From Kitasatospora sp. SolWspMP-SS2h (lineage in GTDB: Bacteria; Actinomycetota; Actinomycetes; Streptomycetales; Streptomycetaceae), in contig NZ_QLLT01000010.1 in NCBI RefSeq assembly GCF_003259315.1, positions 206,318-270,317 of the forward strand: DNA of 64,000 nucleotides. Reading direction: 5' to 3'. The position numbers and the translations under genes are program-made. Below are positions 1 through 7,829 of the stretch, piece after piece (within the stretch, counting starts at the first letter, position 1; the number at the start of each line of letters is the position of its first letter). The notes beneath the pieces were generated by a model. It was given only the letters and a program-made list of their open reading frames with translations, ran no database searches and was not told the origin of the DNA.

Positions 1-1311
1 GGTGGTCGAGCCGCCGACGCCGCCCGCGCCGCCGAGCGAGCCCAGGGTGCCGCCGAGGGCGCCGCCGAGGTTGAAGCTGCTGCCGGTGCCGCCGCCGGTG
101 TTGGTGCCGCCGATGCCGAGGCTGCCGGGGTTGCCGGGGCTGTAGCCGCCGAGCGGGCTGTAACCGCTGCCTCCGGTGCCGCCGCCCGCGCCGCCGCCGA
201 GGTCGCCGAGTCCGGCCAGGCCGAGGGAGCCGGCGCCGCCGGTGGAGAGCGGGGTGAACACCGGGGCGGAGCCGCCGCCGCCGGAGCTCGAACCGCCGCC
301 GAAGCTGGGCAGGTTGGGGGTGAGCGGGGTGAAGGGCGCCAGTCCGGAGCCCGAGCCGCCGCCGGCCCCGCCGCCGCTGCCGCCGCCGAAGCCGCCCGCG
401 CCGCCGACTCCGGCCATGCCGCTGTACGAGCCGGCGCCGCCGACCCCGCCGCCCGCGCCGCCGCCGGTGCCGCCGAGCCCGTCGAAGCCGCCCGCGCCGC
501 CCGCGCCGGCCGCGCCGCCCAGGCCGCCCGGGTTGCCGACGCCGCCCAGCGCGCCCGTGCCGCCGAAGCCGTCCGCACCGCCCGGGGCGCCCGGGGTTCC
601 GGCGCCGCCGAGCCCGTCGAGGCCGGTCGTGCTCGGGGCGTACGGGTCGCCGGGCAGGGTGCCGGCCCGGCCGCTCATCGCGGTCATGCCGCCGTCGGCG
701 CCCGTTCCGCCGGCCCCGCCCGGGCCCGAACCGCCGCTCGCGGACGTCCCGTTGAGGGCGCAGGTCTGGCCCATGCCGGTCATGTCGGTGATGTGGCCGG
801 CGCTCTGCCGGAGCATGCCGTCGACGTTGTTGCCGACCTGCCCGATGTACTGGTGGTAGACGGCGGCGGCCTGCTTGACGCCCTCGGACTGCGCGATGTC
901 GTCGTGCTTTCCGGCCGGGTGGGCCTCCATGTACTCCTTGGCGTACTGGAGTTCGCGCACCATCTCGGACTTGGTGCCGCTGACCGCCTGCGCGGCGCCC
1001 TGGAGCGAGTCGGCCACCGCCAGGCCGGACTGGAGGGTGGTGGCGACGTGCGAGCCGTCCCCGGCGGCGAACTTCTGCAGGTACTGCGCGAAGCTGTCGG
1101 CCGCAGGGCCGGACATGCTGGACATGGCCCGCTGGGCGGCCTCGGTGATCGCCCGGACGTGGGTGTCGGCCACCTCGTTCCAGGATTTCCAGGCGTCGGC
1201 GAGGGTGGCGAGCAGGTCCTCGTCCCCGTCGGGGAAGGCGATGTCCGCGCCGTTCTCGTTGCTCTGGACGGTCTTGAGGACTTCGGCGAGGTCGGGGGGC
1301 AGCTCGATCAT
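1..1311 (-). CDS. Glycine-rich ESX/WXG100-like protein, 5' part (runs off the left edge)
   Basis: 437 codons are present and the frame stays open to base 1, so the C-terminus lies outside the window. Residues 1-187 are polar, Ala/Gln/Met-rich and look helical, with W41 and W44 in WKSWNEVADT and the stretch GPAADSFAQYLQKFA around residues 68-82. That arrangement resembles the N-terminal helical domain of ESX/type VII substrates and CpnT-like proteins. From about residue 188 the protein becomes almost pure Gly/Ala/Ser/Thr in GGAGG and GGTGG runs, reminiscent of PE_PGRS tails. ATG at 1311 is preceded by GGAGA. No signal peptide is visible, which fits type VII export. It lies 202 bp downstream of, and co-oriented with, another small helical protein. 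Seen: composition and helical N-domain. Inferred: secretion by a type VII-like system encoded elsewhere. Exact family not recognised. Confidence 0.7.
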   Translation of the reverse strand, partial: MIELPPDLAEVLKTVQSNENGADIAFPDGDEDLLATLADAWKSWNEVADTHVRAITEAAQRAMSSMSGPAADSFAQYLQKFAAGDGSHVATTLQSGLAVADSLQGAAQAVSGTKSEMVRELQYAKEYMEAHPAGKHDDIAQSEGVKQAAAVYHQYIGQVGNNVDGMLRQSAGHITDMTGMGQTCALNGTSASGGSGPGGAGGTGADGGMTAMSGRAGTLPGDPYAPSTTGLDGLGGAGTPGAPGGADGFGGTGALGGVGNPGGLGGAAGAGGAGGFDGLGGTGGGAGGGVGGAGSYSGMAGVGGAGGFGGGSGGGAGGGSGSGLAPFTPLTPNLPSFGGGSSSGGGGSAPVFTPLSTGGAGSLGLAGLGDLGGGAGGGTGGSGYSPLGGYSPGNPGSLGIGGTNTGGGTGSSFNLGGALGGTLGSLGGAGGVGGSTT

Positions 1312-1513
1312 GGCGGCAGGTCTCCGGAGAGGGGAGGTCGGGTGCGGAGCGGGTGGCCGGTGGCCCGGGGCCGGTGCGGCGCGGTCGGCAGCAGCGGCGG
1401 ACGGTGCGCGGTGGTCGGTGCGCGGTGCGCGCCGCCCCGCGGCGGCGGGGCGGCGCGGACGGTGCGGACGGGCGGTGCCGGGCGGTGGCCCGGTGCCGCC
1501 GTCCGGCGGTCCG

Positions 1514-2215
1514 TCAGATGACTCTCGGTCCGGCGCCGCCGGCGTAGCCCGGCCGCATCAGCGGGTTGGGGTGGTTGTAGTCGAGCTCGGGCGCGTCCGG
1601 GTCGTGGTAGCCGACTCCGGGGTTGGTGTCGCCGATCGGGGTGATCGGGGCCGGCGGCGGGGGCGGCGTCGGGTGCTGCACGCCGTCCGGTTCGAGCAGT
1701 GGCCGCAGGGGCGCGTCGGGCAGCGAGGCGGGTACCGCCTGGACGCCGTCCGGTTCGAGCAGCGGCAGCCGGGGGGCGTCGGGCAGCGAGGCCGGAACGG
1801 TGCCGACCGGTGTGGTGCCGACGGTCGAGGAGAGCGCGCCAGGCAGCTGCGGGTCGGTCGGCATGGCACCGGTGTCGGTGATCCGGCCGATCGCGGTGGC
1901 CTGTTCGTCGTCGTTGGCGCGGTGCCGGGCGACCATGCTCTGCAGGTTCTCGCCCACCGCGGTGGCGTTCTGCATCAGGGTGCGGATGCCCGCGAGGACC
2001 TGTTCCTGGTGCTGGGCGAGGCCGCCCACCGAGGAACTGCCCCCCAGCAGCGCCTTGCCGAGCAGGTCGGTCCCGTAGACGGACTCCTGCACCTGTTTGA
2101 CCGCGGCCTCCAACTTGTTGGCCGGTCCGTTCAGTTCGTCCAGCAGCCCCATGATCTTCTTGGCTGCCGCATCGACCTCGTCGAGGTCGATCCACACTGT
2201 CTTCTCGTCCGCCAC
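1514..2215 (-). CDS. Small helical ESX-like protein with proline-rich tail
   Basis: 233 residues from a GTG start with GGAAGG eight bases upstream. Residues 1-110 are charged and helical (MADEKTVWIDLDEVDAAAKK at the N-terminus), the size of WXG100-superfamily proteins; a Trp occurs at position 8 but no clear WxG turn. The C-terminal third is Pro-rich and contains a 19-residue tandem duplication, PASLPDAPxxPLLEPDGVQ at residues 141-159 and 162-180, also visible as a DNA duplication around 1680-1800. The gene precedes the glycine-rich ESX-like gene in the same direction, so they may be one transcription unit. A longer in-frame start exists but would add Arg/Pro-rich sequence lacking a good ribosome site. 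Function not recognised; a type VII secretion substrate or chaperone-like partner is an inference. Confidence 0.65.
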   Translation of the reverse strand: MADEKTVWIDLDEVDAAAKKIMGLLDELNGPANKLEAAVKQVQESVYGTDLLGKALLGGSSSVGGLAQHQEQVLAGIRTLMQNATAVGENLQSMVARHRANDDEQATAIGRITDTGAMPTDPQLPGALSSTVGTTPVGTVPASLPDAPRLPLLEPDGVQAVPASLPDAPLRPLLEPDGVQHPTPPPPPAPITPIGDTNPGVGYHDPDAPELDYNHPNPLMRPGYAGGAGPRVI

Positions 2216-2567
2216 CGCACACCTTCCCGAACTCCGCCCGCCCCCGGTCGGTACGCGTCCGCACCGGTGGCCCGGTCGGGCATGCAAGAACACCGGAGCC
2301 GGGTACGGCTCCGGACGTGCCCGTGCCATGCCCGCACCGGCCCTTTGATCCCAGGCAACCCTAACCTGCTGCAATGAGCGCGCACAGCCAAGTCAGCGTG
2401 CCGGGATGACGTCACGTCACCCCGACACGAGCTTCGCAGAGCTTTCCGGCTCCGCAAGGGGCCGGAAAGCATGCATCAGGTAAATTCACGGCGTGAAACC
2501 GTAAGGGAAGTAAAGAGCGGAAGTGCGCACTCCGCGTTTTTCGTGGAGATCCTGGGGAGATCGGGCG
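2216..2567. other. Intergenic gap with two hairpins and a TGACGTCA palindrome
   Basis: No gene is visible in these 352 bases. They hold a 9-bp-arm inverted repeat at 2293-2314 (CCGGAGCCG, loop GGTA), the 8-bp palindrome TGACGTCA at 2407-2414, and a 10-bp-arm hairpin at 2441-2470. The stretch 2400-2530 is less G+C-rich than its surroundings and probably contains the promoter of the leftward ESX-like genes. Confidence 0.5.
2441..2470 (-). terminator. Hairpin downstream of the WD40 gene
   Basis: Perfect 10-bp arms GCTTTCCGGC / GCCGGAAAGC around a 10-base loop, 98 bases past the stop of the WD40 gene that is transcribed toward it. There is no T-run, as is common for actinomycete terminators. It could instead be an operator in front of the ESX-like genes. 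Confidence 0.4.
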
Positions 2568-4706
2568 CTAGAGGGTGACGGCCCCGCTCGGGGTGACGAT
2601 CCGCAGGCCCGCCTCGTCCAGCTCGATGGCCAGTGGAGTGCCGTCCAGCGCCGCCTCGTTGAGCAGCGTCGCGCTGGAGAGGTGCCACAGCCGCAGCGTC
2701 CCGGCGGCGTCCCCCGCCGCGAGCAGCGCCTCGCCGTCGAACTCCCGGCCCACCACCGCCCGCACCGCCGCGCCGCCGCCGGTCAGTTCGGCGGTCCGGC
2801 TGCCGTCCTGGACGTCCCAGACCAGCACCGTGCCGTCGCCCGCGCCCGCGATCACCACCGGGCGGCCGCCGATCTCGGCGAACGCCACCGCCTCGGCGGG
2901 GCGCGGCAGTCCGGCGCAGACCGGCCCGGCCGCGCCGCTGCCCGCGTGCCACAGCCGCACCGTCAGGTCCTCCCCGGCGGTGGCCAGGATCGGCTGCCCG
3001 CCGGCCACCGTGGCGGCCAGCGCGGTGAACGGGCCGCGCCCGGTGGCGAAGCGGCGGCTGTCGGCACCGGTGGCGGCGTCCCGGACCGAGAGCGCGCCGT
3101 CCCGCCCGGCGGAGGCCAGCAGCGGCTGCTCGCCGGGGGTGAAGGCGATCCCGGCGACCGGCCCGGCGTGCGGGACGGGCAGCGGCAGCGCGCCGCCGTC
3201 GGCCAGCCGGTGGCTGCGGACGGCGCCCGCGACGGTGCCGCACAGCAGCAGGTCGGCGGTGAGGTCGAGGGTGTGCACCGGCCCGCCCTCGCCCGGCAGG
3301 TCGAGGAGTTGGCCGCCGGTGGGGGCGTCCCAGACCGCGACCGAGCCGTCGCCGAACCCGGCGGCCAGCACCGGGCGGCCGTGCAGGGTGCCGGCGGCCA
3401 GCGCGGCCAGCGGGCTGCCGGGGCGTCCGGCGGGCACCGCGGCCGCGGCGGCGGGGCGGCCGGTGGCGGCCTCCCAGACGGTGATCCGGCCGGTCTCGTC
3501 GCCGGTGTAGAGCAGGCCCTCGACGGCGGCCAGGCCGGTGAGCCACTCGCCGGCCGGCCAGCCGTGCAGCGGGCGGCCGTCGTACACGTCCCAGGTGCGG
3601 ACGGTGCCGTCCAGCGCGCAGGAGGCCAGCACCGGGCGGTCGTCGAGGGTGGTGAAGGCGAGGCCGGTCACGGTGCCGGTGTGGCCGTCGAGTTCGGCCA
3701 CCGACTGGCCGGTGGCCAGGTCCCACAGCCGGATCCGGCGGTCCTGCCCGGCGGAGGCCAGCACGGCCTGGTTCCCGAGGGTGAGCACGGCCAGCGCCGC
3801 GACCTCGCCGCGGTGGCCGACCAGCAGGTGCATCAGCTCGCCGGTGCCCGCGTCCCAGACCCGGACGGTGCCGTCGGGGGAGGCCGCGGCCAGCAGGTCG
3901 ACCCCGGCGCAGTGCGCGGCGCGCAGCGCGGTCGCGCCCTGCCCGCCGGTGGGCAGGGTGCCCAGCACCCGGCCGTCGTCGGCCCGGACGGCCCGCAGGT
4001 CGCCGGACTGCCCGGCCGAGAAGGCCACCGGGATGTCGCGGCAGACCAGCGCGGCGACGGCCTGCGCGCCCTCGCCGCCGGTGGTGCCGTGCGCGACCCG
4101 GCCGGTGGCGGCGTCCCAGACCTGGACCGAGCCGTCGGTGCTGCCGACCGCGAACAGCGAGCGCCCGCCGGCCTCGCCGAGCGCGACGGCGGTGGGGGCC
4201 AGCCCGGCGTCGGCGTCGGAGCCGCCGAGCGGGGCGGCGTCGTCCAGCGCGGTGAGGCCGAACGCGCCGCCCTCCTCGACCAGGGCGTACGCGGCGCGGC
4301 CGGCCACGGTGCCGACGGCGGCGGCGCTGCGGGCGGCGCCGACGGCGGGCTCGGTGCGGGCCAGCACGGGGGGCAGCGCGGCCGGGGCGGCGGGCTCGCC
4401 GAGGGCCTGGTCGAGCAGCGCGACGAGGGTGGCGGCGGCGGCCGGGAGGGCCGCGTCGGTGCCGTCGGTCCACTGCCGGTCGGGCTGGCCGGGCTGGCCC
4501 TGGATGGTGAGCCGCCGGGCGGCGGCCGGGGTGCCGTCCGGGGCGGGGGCGGGGGCCTGGCCGGCTCCGGCGAGCACCCGGCGGATCAGCGCGGGGTCGA
4601 TCCGGCCGGTGCGCTCGTGGTCGGCGCGGGTGGCCCGGAAGGCGCCGTCGGCGGTGATCACCAGTTCGCCGAGGTTGCCGTCTTCCAGCCGTACGCTTCC
4701 TGACAT
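2568..4706 (-). CDS. WD40 repeat protein
   Basis: 712 residues; ATG with AGGAG about 10 bases upstream. After an N-terminal region of about 150 residues without a recognised domain, the protein is built of at least ten WD40 blades, seen as recurring VWD-type strand ends: VQVWDAATGR, VRVWDAGTGE, IRLWDLATGQ, VRTWDVYDGR, ITVWEAATGR, VAVWDAPTGG, VRLWHAGSG, VLVWDVQDGS and LRLWHLSS. Such beta-propellers are protein-interaction platforms. There is no signal peptide, membrane segment, kinase or P-loop, so it is a stand-alone cytosolic propeller. It lies upstream of the two ESX-like genes in the same direction but is separated from them by 352 bases including a hairpin, so co-transcription is uncertain. 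A second WD40 protein carrying a P-loop lies at 27.1-29.5 kb. Its partner is unknown. Confidence 0.85.
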   Translation of the reverse strand: MSGSVRLEDGNLGELVITADGAFRATRADHERTGRIDPALIRRVLAGAGQAPAPAPDGTPAAARRLTIQGQPGQPDRQWTDGTDAALPAAAATLVALLDQALGEPAAPAALPPVLARTEPAVGAARSAAAVGTVAGRAAYALVEEGGAFGLTALDDAAPLGGSDADAGLAPTAVALGEAGGRSLFAVGSTDGSVQVWDAATGRVAHGTTGGEGAQAVAALVCRDIPVAFSAGQSGDLRAVRADDGRVLGTLPTGGQGATALRAAHCAGVDLLAAASPDGTVRVWDAGTGELMHLLVGHRGEVAALAVLTLGNQAVLASAGQDRRIRLWDLATGQSVAELDGHTGTVTGLAFTTLDDRPVLASCALDGTVRTWDVYDGRPLHGWPAGEWLTGLAAVEGLLYTGDETGRITVWEAATGRPAAAAAVPAGRPGSPLAALAAGTLHGRPVLAAGFGDGSVAVWDAPTGGQLLDLPGEGGPVHTLDLTADLLLCGTVAGAVRSHRLADGGALPLPVPHAGPVAGIAFTPGEQPLLASAGRDGALSVRDAATGADSRRFATGRGPFTALAATVAGGQPILATAGEDLTVRLWHAGSGAAGPVCAGLPRPAEAVAFAEIGGRPVVIAGAGDGTVLVWDVQDGSRTAELTGGGAAVRAVVGREFDGEALLAAGDAAGTLRLWHLSSATLLNEAALDGTPLAIELDEAGLRIVTPSGAVTL

Positions 4707-4751
4707 GTCGTCACTCCTGGTTCGGTGCGGGGAGTTTGGGAGCCCCGTGGG

Positions 4752-5321
4752 TCAGCAGAGGTCTTCCGGTACGAGGGTCGCGTGCACCGCGTCGTGCAGC
4801 CGGTGGGTGCGGGAGCTGCGGAACAGCGCGGGGCGGTAGCCGGCCCGGCGGAAGCCGATGGCGGCGCCGGTGAGCTGGCTGGGCATGTTGTCGGCGGCGG
4901 CGAAGGCGTCGATCCGGCGCAGGCCGATCCGCTCGAAGCCGAAGCGGCACACCAGCCGCAGCGCGGCCTTGGCGGTGCGCAGCCGGCGGTGTTCGGGCAG
5001 CAGCCAGACGGCGACCTCGGCGCGCTCCAGCTCCGGGTCGAGGTTGACCAGTTCGGCCCAGCCGAGGGCCTCGCCGGTGTCCGCCGACTCGACGGCGAAG
5101 TAGGCGGCCCGGCCGGTCTCCCAGAGCATCGGCGGGATCTCGGTCAGCCACTGCTCGGCGGCGGCGGTGTCCCGGTGCGGGACGACGGCCTGGAGGAACT
5201 CCCGCACCAGCGGGTCGTGGGTGCCGCGGTGCACCAGGGCGGCGTCGGTGGGGCGCGGTCTGCGCAGCACCAGCCCGTCGGCCGCCATCGGTTCGTCCCG
5301 CACTTCGGCGAGCGCCAGCAT
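4752..5321 (-). CDS. GNAT family N-acetyltransferase (RimJ/RimL-like)
   Basis: 189 residues, ATG preceded by GGGAG. The sequence follows the acetyltransferase_3 (RimJ/RimL) layout: beta strand GLVLRRPRPTDAALV near the N-terminus, the central strand AEVAVWLLPEHRR leading into the acetyl-CoA pyrophosphate-binding loop region, then LRRIDAFAAADNMPSQ and a GFRRAGY strand near the C-terminus. Members transfer acetyl from acetyl-CoA to a protein N-terminus or a small amine; the substrate cannot be read from sequence. It sits between the WD40 gene and the LysR gene in the same direction as both. Three 11-bp direct repeats lie 124-156 bases upstream of its start. Confidence 0.85.
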   Translation of the reverse strand: MLALAEVRDEPMAADGLVLRRPRPTDAALVHRGTHDPLVREFLQAVVPHRDTAAAEQWLTEIPPMLWETGRAAYFAVESADTGEALGWAELVNLDPELERAEVAVWLLPEHRRLRTAKAALRLVCRFGFERIGLRRIDAFAAADNMPSQLTGAAIGFRRAGYRPALFRSSRTHRLHDAVHATLVPEDLC

Positions 5322-5444
5322 CGCTCCCCCCCGTCCCGCCGTCCCCGACCACCTCTGCGGGCCGCCCGCCGGGGCCGCCCGGCGTACCCTCCCCCGCCGT
5401 TCGACCCGCCGTCAAGTCAACCACAGCCGCCGGGTGTTTCCGCA

Positions 5445-5477
5445 CGTCAGCGGGACGTTAGCGGAACGTGAGCGGAG
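5445..5477. repeat. Three 11-bp direct repeats upstream of the acetyltransferase
   Basis: Head-to-tail copies ACGTCAGCGGG, ACGTTAGCGGA and ACGTGAGCGGA (consensus ACGTNAGCGGR) with an exact 11-bp period, one helical turn. This spacing is typical of activator binding sites that load several subunits on one DNA face. The regulator is unknown. Confidence 0.6.
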
Positions 5478-5594
5478 CCGCGGAGACTCGGTGGCGGGGC
5501 TCGTCACTCCACGTCCCGCCGCCCACCCGGCCCACTGCGCTCTCCCGGGCCGGGCGCCCCCGCACGGGCGGCGGGACCCTCCGCCCCTCCGGCC

Positions 5595-6509
5595 TCACCC
5601 CTCCGGCGCGCTCGCCCCGGCGGGCAGCGGCGCCTCGCGCAGCGCCCGGACCAGGGCGCGGACGGCGGCGGTGCGGGCGAGTTCGGGGGTGGTGACGTAG
5701 CCCACCCGGCGCGCGGGCCGGTCCGGGCCGAGGTCGGTGACGGCCAGCCCGGCGGGCGGCCGGTCCAGGCTGAGCCGGGGCATGACGGCCATGCCGAGCC
5801 CCTGGGCGGCGAGCGAGAGCACCACGGTGTCGTCGGAGACGTTGATGGTGGCGGTCGGCAGCCAGTCCTGCCGCCGCCACCAGTCCGCCGTGTACGAGCC
5901 GCAGTTCTCGTCCCAGTCGACCAGCGGCAGACCGCGCGGGTCGGGGTGGCCCCGGCGGTGGACGAGCGCGTACTCCTCGCGGTAGAGCGGCGCGGCGAGC
6001 AGCCCGGGCAGGGTGGCGGTGGTGCCGCGCGCGTCGAGGGTGGCCAGGGCGAGGTCGGCCCGGCCGTCGGCGACCTCGCCCGCGGTGCCGCGGCCGAGGT
6101 CGCGCACGATCCGCACCTCGGGCACCAGCCCGGGGCAGCGGGCCGCGAGCACCGCCAGCACCGGCGGCAGCACCTGGACGGCGGCGCTGCGGAACGCGGC
6201 GATCCGCAGCGGCCCGCTCGGCCCGGCCCCGTCCCCGGCGGCGGCCTGCCGGACCTCGCCGGGGAGCGCGGCCAGCAGCCGCAGCACCCGCCGGGCGTGC
6301 CCGGCCGCCGACTCCCCCGCCGGGGTGGGCCGGGCGCCGCGCCGCCCGCGCTCGAACAGCACCGCGCCGAGTTTGCGCTCGCAGCCCCGGACGGCGTGCG
6401 ACACCGCGGACTGGGTCAGCCCGAGCCGTTCGGCGGCGGCCGTGAAACCGCCGCTGTCGGCGACCGCGACCAGGATCCGCAGTTCCTGCGGGAGGAGATC
6501 GTCTGCCAC
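5595..6509 (-). CDS. LysR family transcriptional regulator
   Basis: 304 residues from a GTG start; the open frame reaches further upstream but that stretch is Arg/Pro-rich shadow sequence. The N-terminal 60 residues hold the LysR winged helix-turn-helix (LRILVAVADSGGFTAAAERL, then LTQSAVSHAVRGCERKLG and VLFER). A linker helix and a LysR substrate-binding domain follow, with typical motifs GPLRIAAF, SLAAQGLGMAVMP and a C-terminal helix. It is divergent from the metallo-beta-lactamase-fold gene at 6709 with about 200 bases between them. LysR proteins commonly control the divergent neighbour, so this hydrolase is the likely target. The inducer is unknown. Confidence 0.9.
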   Translation of the reverse strand: MADDLLPQELRILVAVADSGGFTAAAERLGLTQSAVSHAVRGCERKLGAVLFERGRRGARPTPAGESAAGHARRVLRLLAALPGEVRQAAAGDGAGPSGPLRIAAFRSAAVQVLPPVLAVLAARCPGLVPEVRIVRDLGRGTAGEVADGRADLALATLDARGTTATLPGLLAAPLYREEYALVHRRGHPDPRGLPLVDWDENCGSYTADWWRRQDWLPTATINVSDDTVVLSLAAQGLGMAVMPRLSLDRPPAGLAVTDLGPDRPARRVGYVTTPELARTAAVRALVRALREAPLPAGASAPEG

Positions 6510-6708
6510 CCCGCGCAGCCTAGTTCCCCGGTCGGGCGGCGACCTGGCGGCCCGGCGGGCCGGCGGCAGGGACGCAGGGGCCAACTCGGCCCGTCGGTAC
6601 GGCGGCTAGGGCCCGGTGGGCCGTCTCCGGTTGGTGTACGTTCGGGTCCGTCCGTCCGACCGGCCGGTCAGTCGTCCGACCGTCCCCTCGTCTGCCCGAA
6701 GGAGCGCC

Positions 6709-7614
6709 GTGACAGCCGAAGTCCCCGGCCGTCCGCCGGTCGATTTCACCGCCCCGGTCGAGGGGCGCTCGCTCGACGTCCGGTGGATCCACGGCTCGGC
6801 CTCGGCGAAGCACGACACCGACCCCGAGATCCAGGTCCACCACTACGACGCCCACACCGTGATCCTGCGCCAGAACATGGCGGTCGACTACGAGGCGCCG
6901 TTCCTGTTCCTGCTCTTCGGGAGCGACCGGGCGGTGCTCCTCGACACCGGTGCCACCGCCGAACCCGCGTACTTCCCGCTGCGCCGGGTGGTGGACGAGC
7001 TGGTCGCGGCGTGGTGCGCGCGGCACGGCCGGGCGGCCGGACCGGGGCGGGAGCCGTACGAGCTGGTGGTGCTGCACACCCACGGGCACGGCGACCACGT
7101 CGCGGGCGACCCGCAGTTCGCCGACCGGCCGGACACCGTGCTGGTCGACGCCGGGCTGGAGAGCGTCACCCGGTACCTGGGGCTCGGGCCGGACCCGGAC
7201 CGGCCGGTGCCGCTGGACCTGGGCGGGCGGGTGCTGGAGTGCCTGGCCAGTCCCGGGCACCACCCGGCCGCGGTCACCTACTACGACCCGTACACCGGGT
7301 TCCTGCTCACCGGCGACACGGTCTACCCGGGGCGGCTCTACATCCAGGACTGGGACGCCTACACCGCGACGGTGGACCGGCTGATCGACTTCGCCCGGAC
7401 CCGCCCGGTCAGCCACCTGCTGGGCTGCCACGTCGAGATGACCGACGAGCCGGGGGTGGACTACCCGATCCGCACCGTCCACCAGCCGTCCGAACTCCCG
7501 CTCCAGCTGCCGGTCGAGCGGCTCCTGGACGTCAGGAAGGCGCTGACCGAGGTGGCCGGGCGGCACGGCCGGTTCCCGTTCGCCGACTTCGTCCTCTGCC
7601 ACGGCACGAGCTGA
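6709..7614 (+). CDS. Metallo-beta-lactamase-fold hydrolase
   Basis: 301 residues from a GTG start with a strong GAAGGAG site four bases upstream. The zinc-binding motifs are intact: HTHGHGDH at the HxHxDH position, a following SPGHHPAA histidine, TGDTVYPG aspartate, and a final histidine in LLGCHVEM. The di-metal hydrolase site should therefore be functional. The family includes glyoxalase II-like, lactonase and phosphodiesterase enzymes; nothing seen fixes the substrate. The gene is divergent from a LysR regulator. Its last four codons and stop (HGTS) are the first unit of a 16-bp tandem array that continues into the intergenic region. Confidence 0.9.
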   Translation: MTAEVPGRPPVDFTAPVEGRSLDVRWIHGSASAKHDTDPEIQVHHYDAHTVILRQNMAVDYEAPFLFLLFGSDRAVLLDTGATAEPAYFPLRRVVDELVAAWCARHGRAAGPGREPYELVVLHTHGHGDHVAGDPQFADRPDTVLVDAGLESVTRYLGLGPDPDRPVPLDLGGRVLECLASPGHHPAAVTYYDPYTGFLLTGDTVYPGRLYIQDWDAYTATVDRLIDFARTRPVSHLLGCHVEMTDEPGVDYPIRTVHQPSELPLQLPVERLLDVRKALTEVAGRHGRFPFADFVLCHGTS

Positions 7615-7660
7615 CCACGGCACGAGCCGACCACGGGACGGGCCGACCACGGGACGGCGC
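7599..7660 (+). repeat. 16-bp tandem repeat spanning the hydrolase stop codon
   Basis: Units at 7599, 7615, 7631 and 7647 (last one partial): CCACGGCACGAGCTGA, CCACGGCACGAGCCGA, CCACGGGACGGGCCGA and so on. The first unit encodes the last codons and stop of the upstream gene; later units have lost the TGA. Confidence 0.75.
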
Positions 7661-7664
7661 CCCG

Positions 7665-7712
7665 GGTCCGAGCTTCCGAGCGTCCGAGCACCCGAGTACC
7701 CGGGCGCCCAGG
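7665..7712. repeat. 8-bp-period degenerate tandem repeat
   Basis: Six consecutive 8-mers GGTCCGAG, CTTCCGAG, CGTCCGAG, CACCCGAG, TACCCGGG and CGCCCAGG, consensus NNYCCGAG. The strict 8-bp phase is the same as in the arrays at 32.1 and 38.1 kb although the unit sequence differs. Confidence 0.6.
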
Positions 7713-7829
7713 CATGAACACCGCTCATGGATCGGCGGCGGCCATCGACGCCGCCCCCTGCCGGGGGAGCCACCCGCGCCGTAGCGTCCTGGCACGTCGA
7801 CTCCCCCTCCCCCTCCGGAGCGTTCCGCC

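Noticed and set aside
176..859. Plus-strand proline-rich open frame
   Set aside because: It is the antisense of the glycine-rich ESX-like gene (Gly codons read backwards give Pro); no ribosome site.
7665..7712. Short regular repeats considered as a CRISPR array
   Set aside because: Units are 8 bp, contiguous and degenerate, with no spacers and no cas genes; the same applies to the arrays at 32.1 and 38.1 kb.
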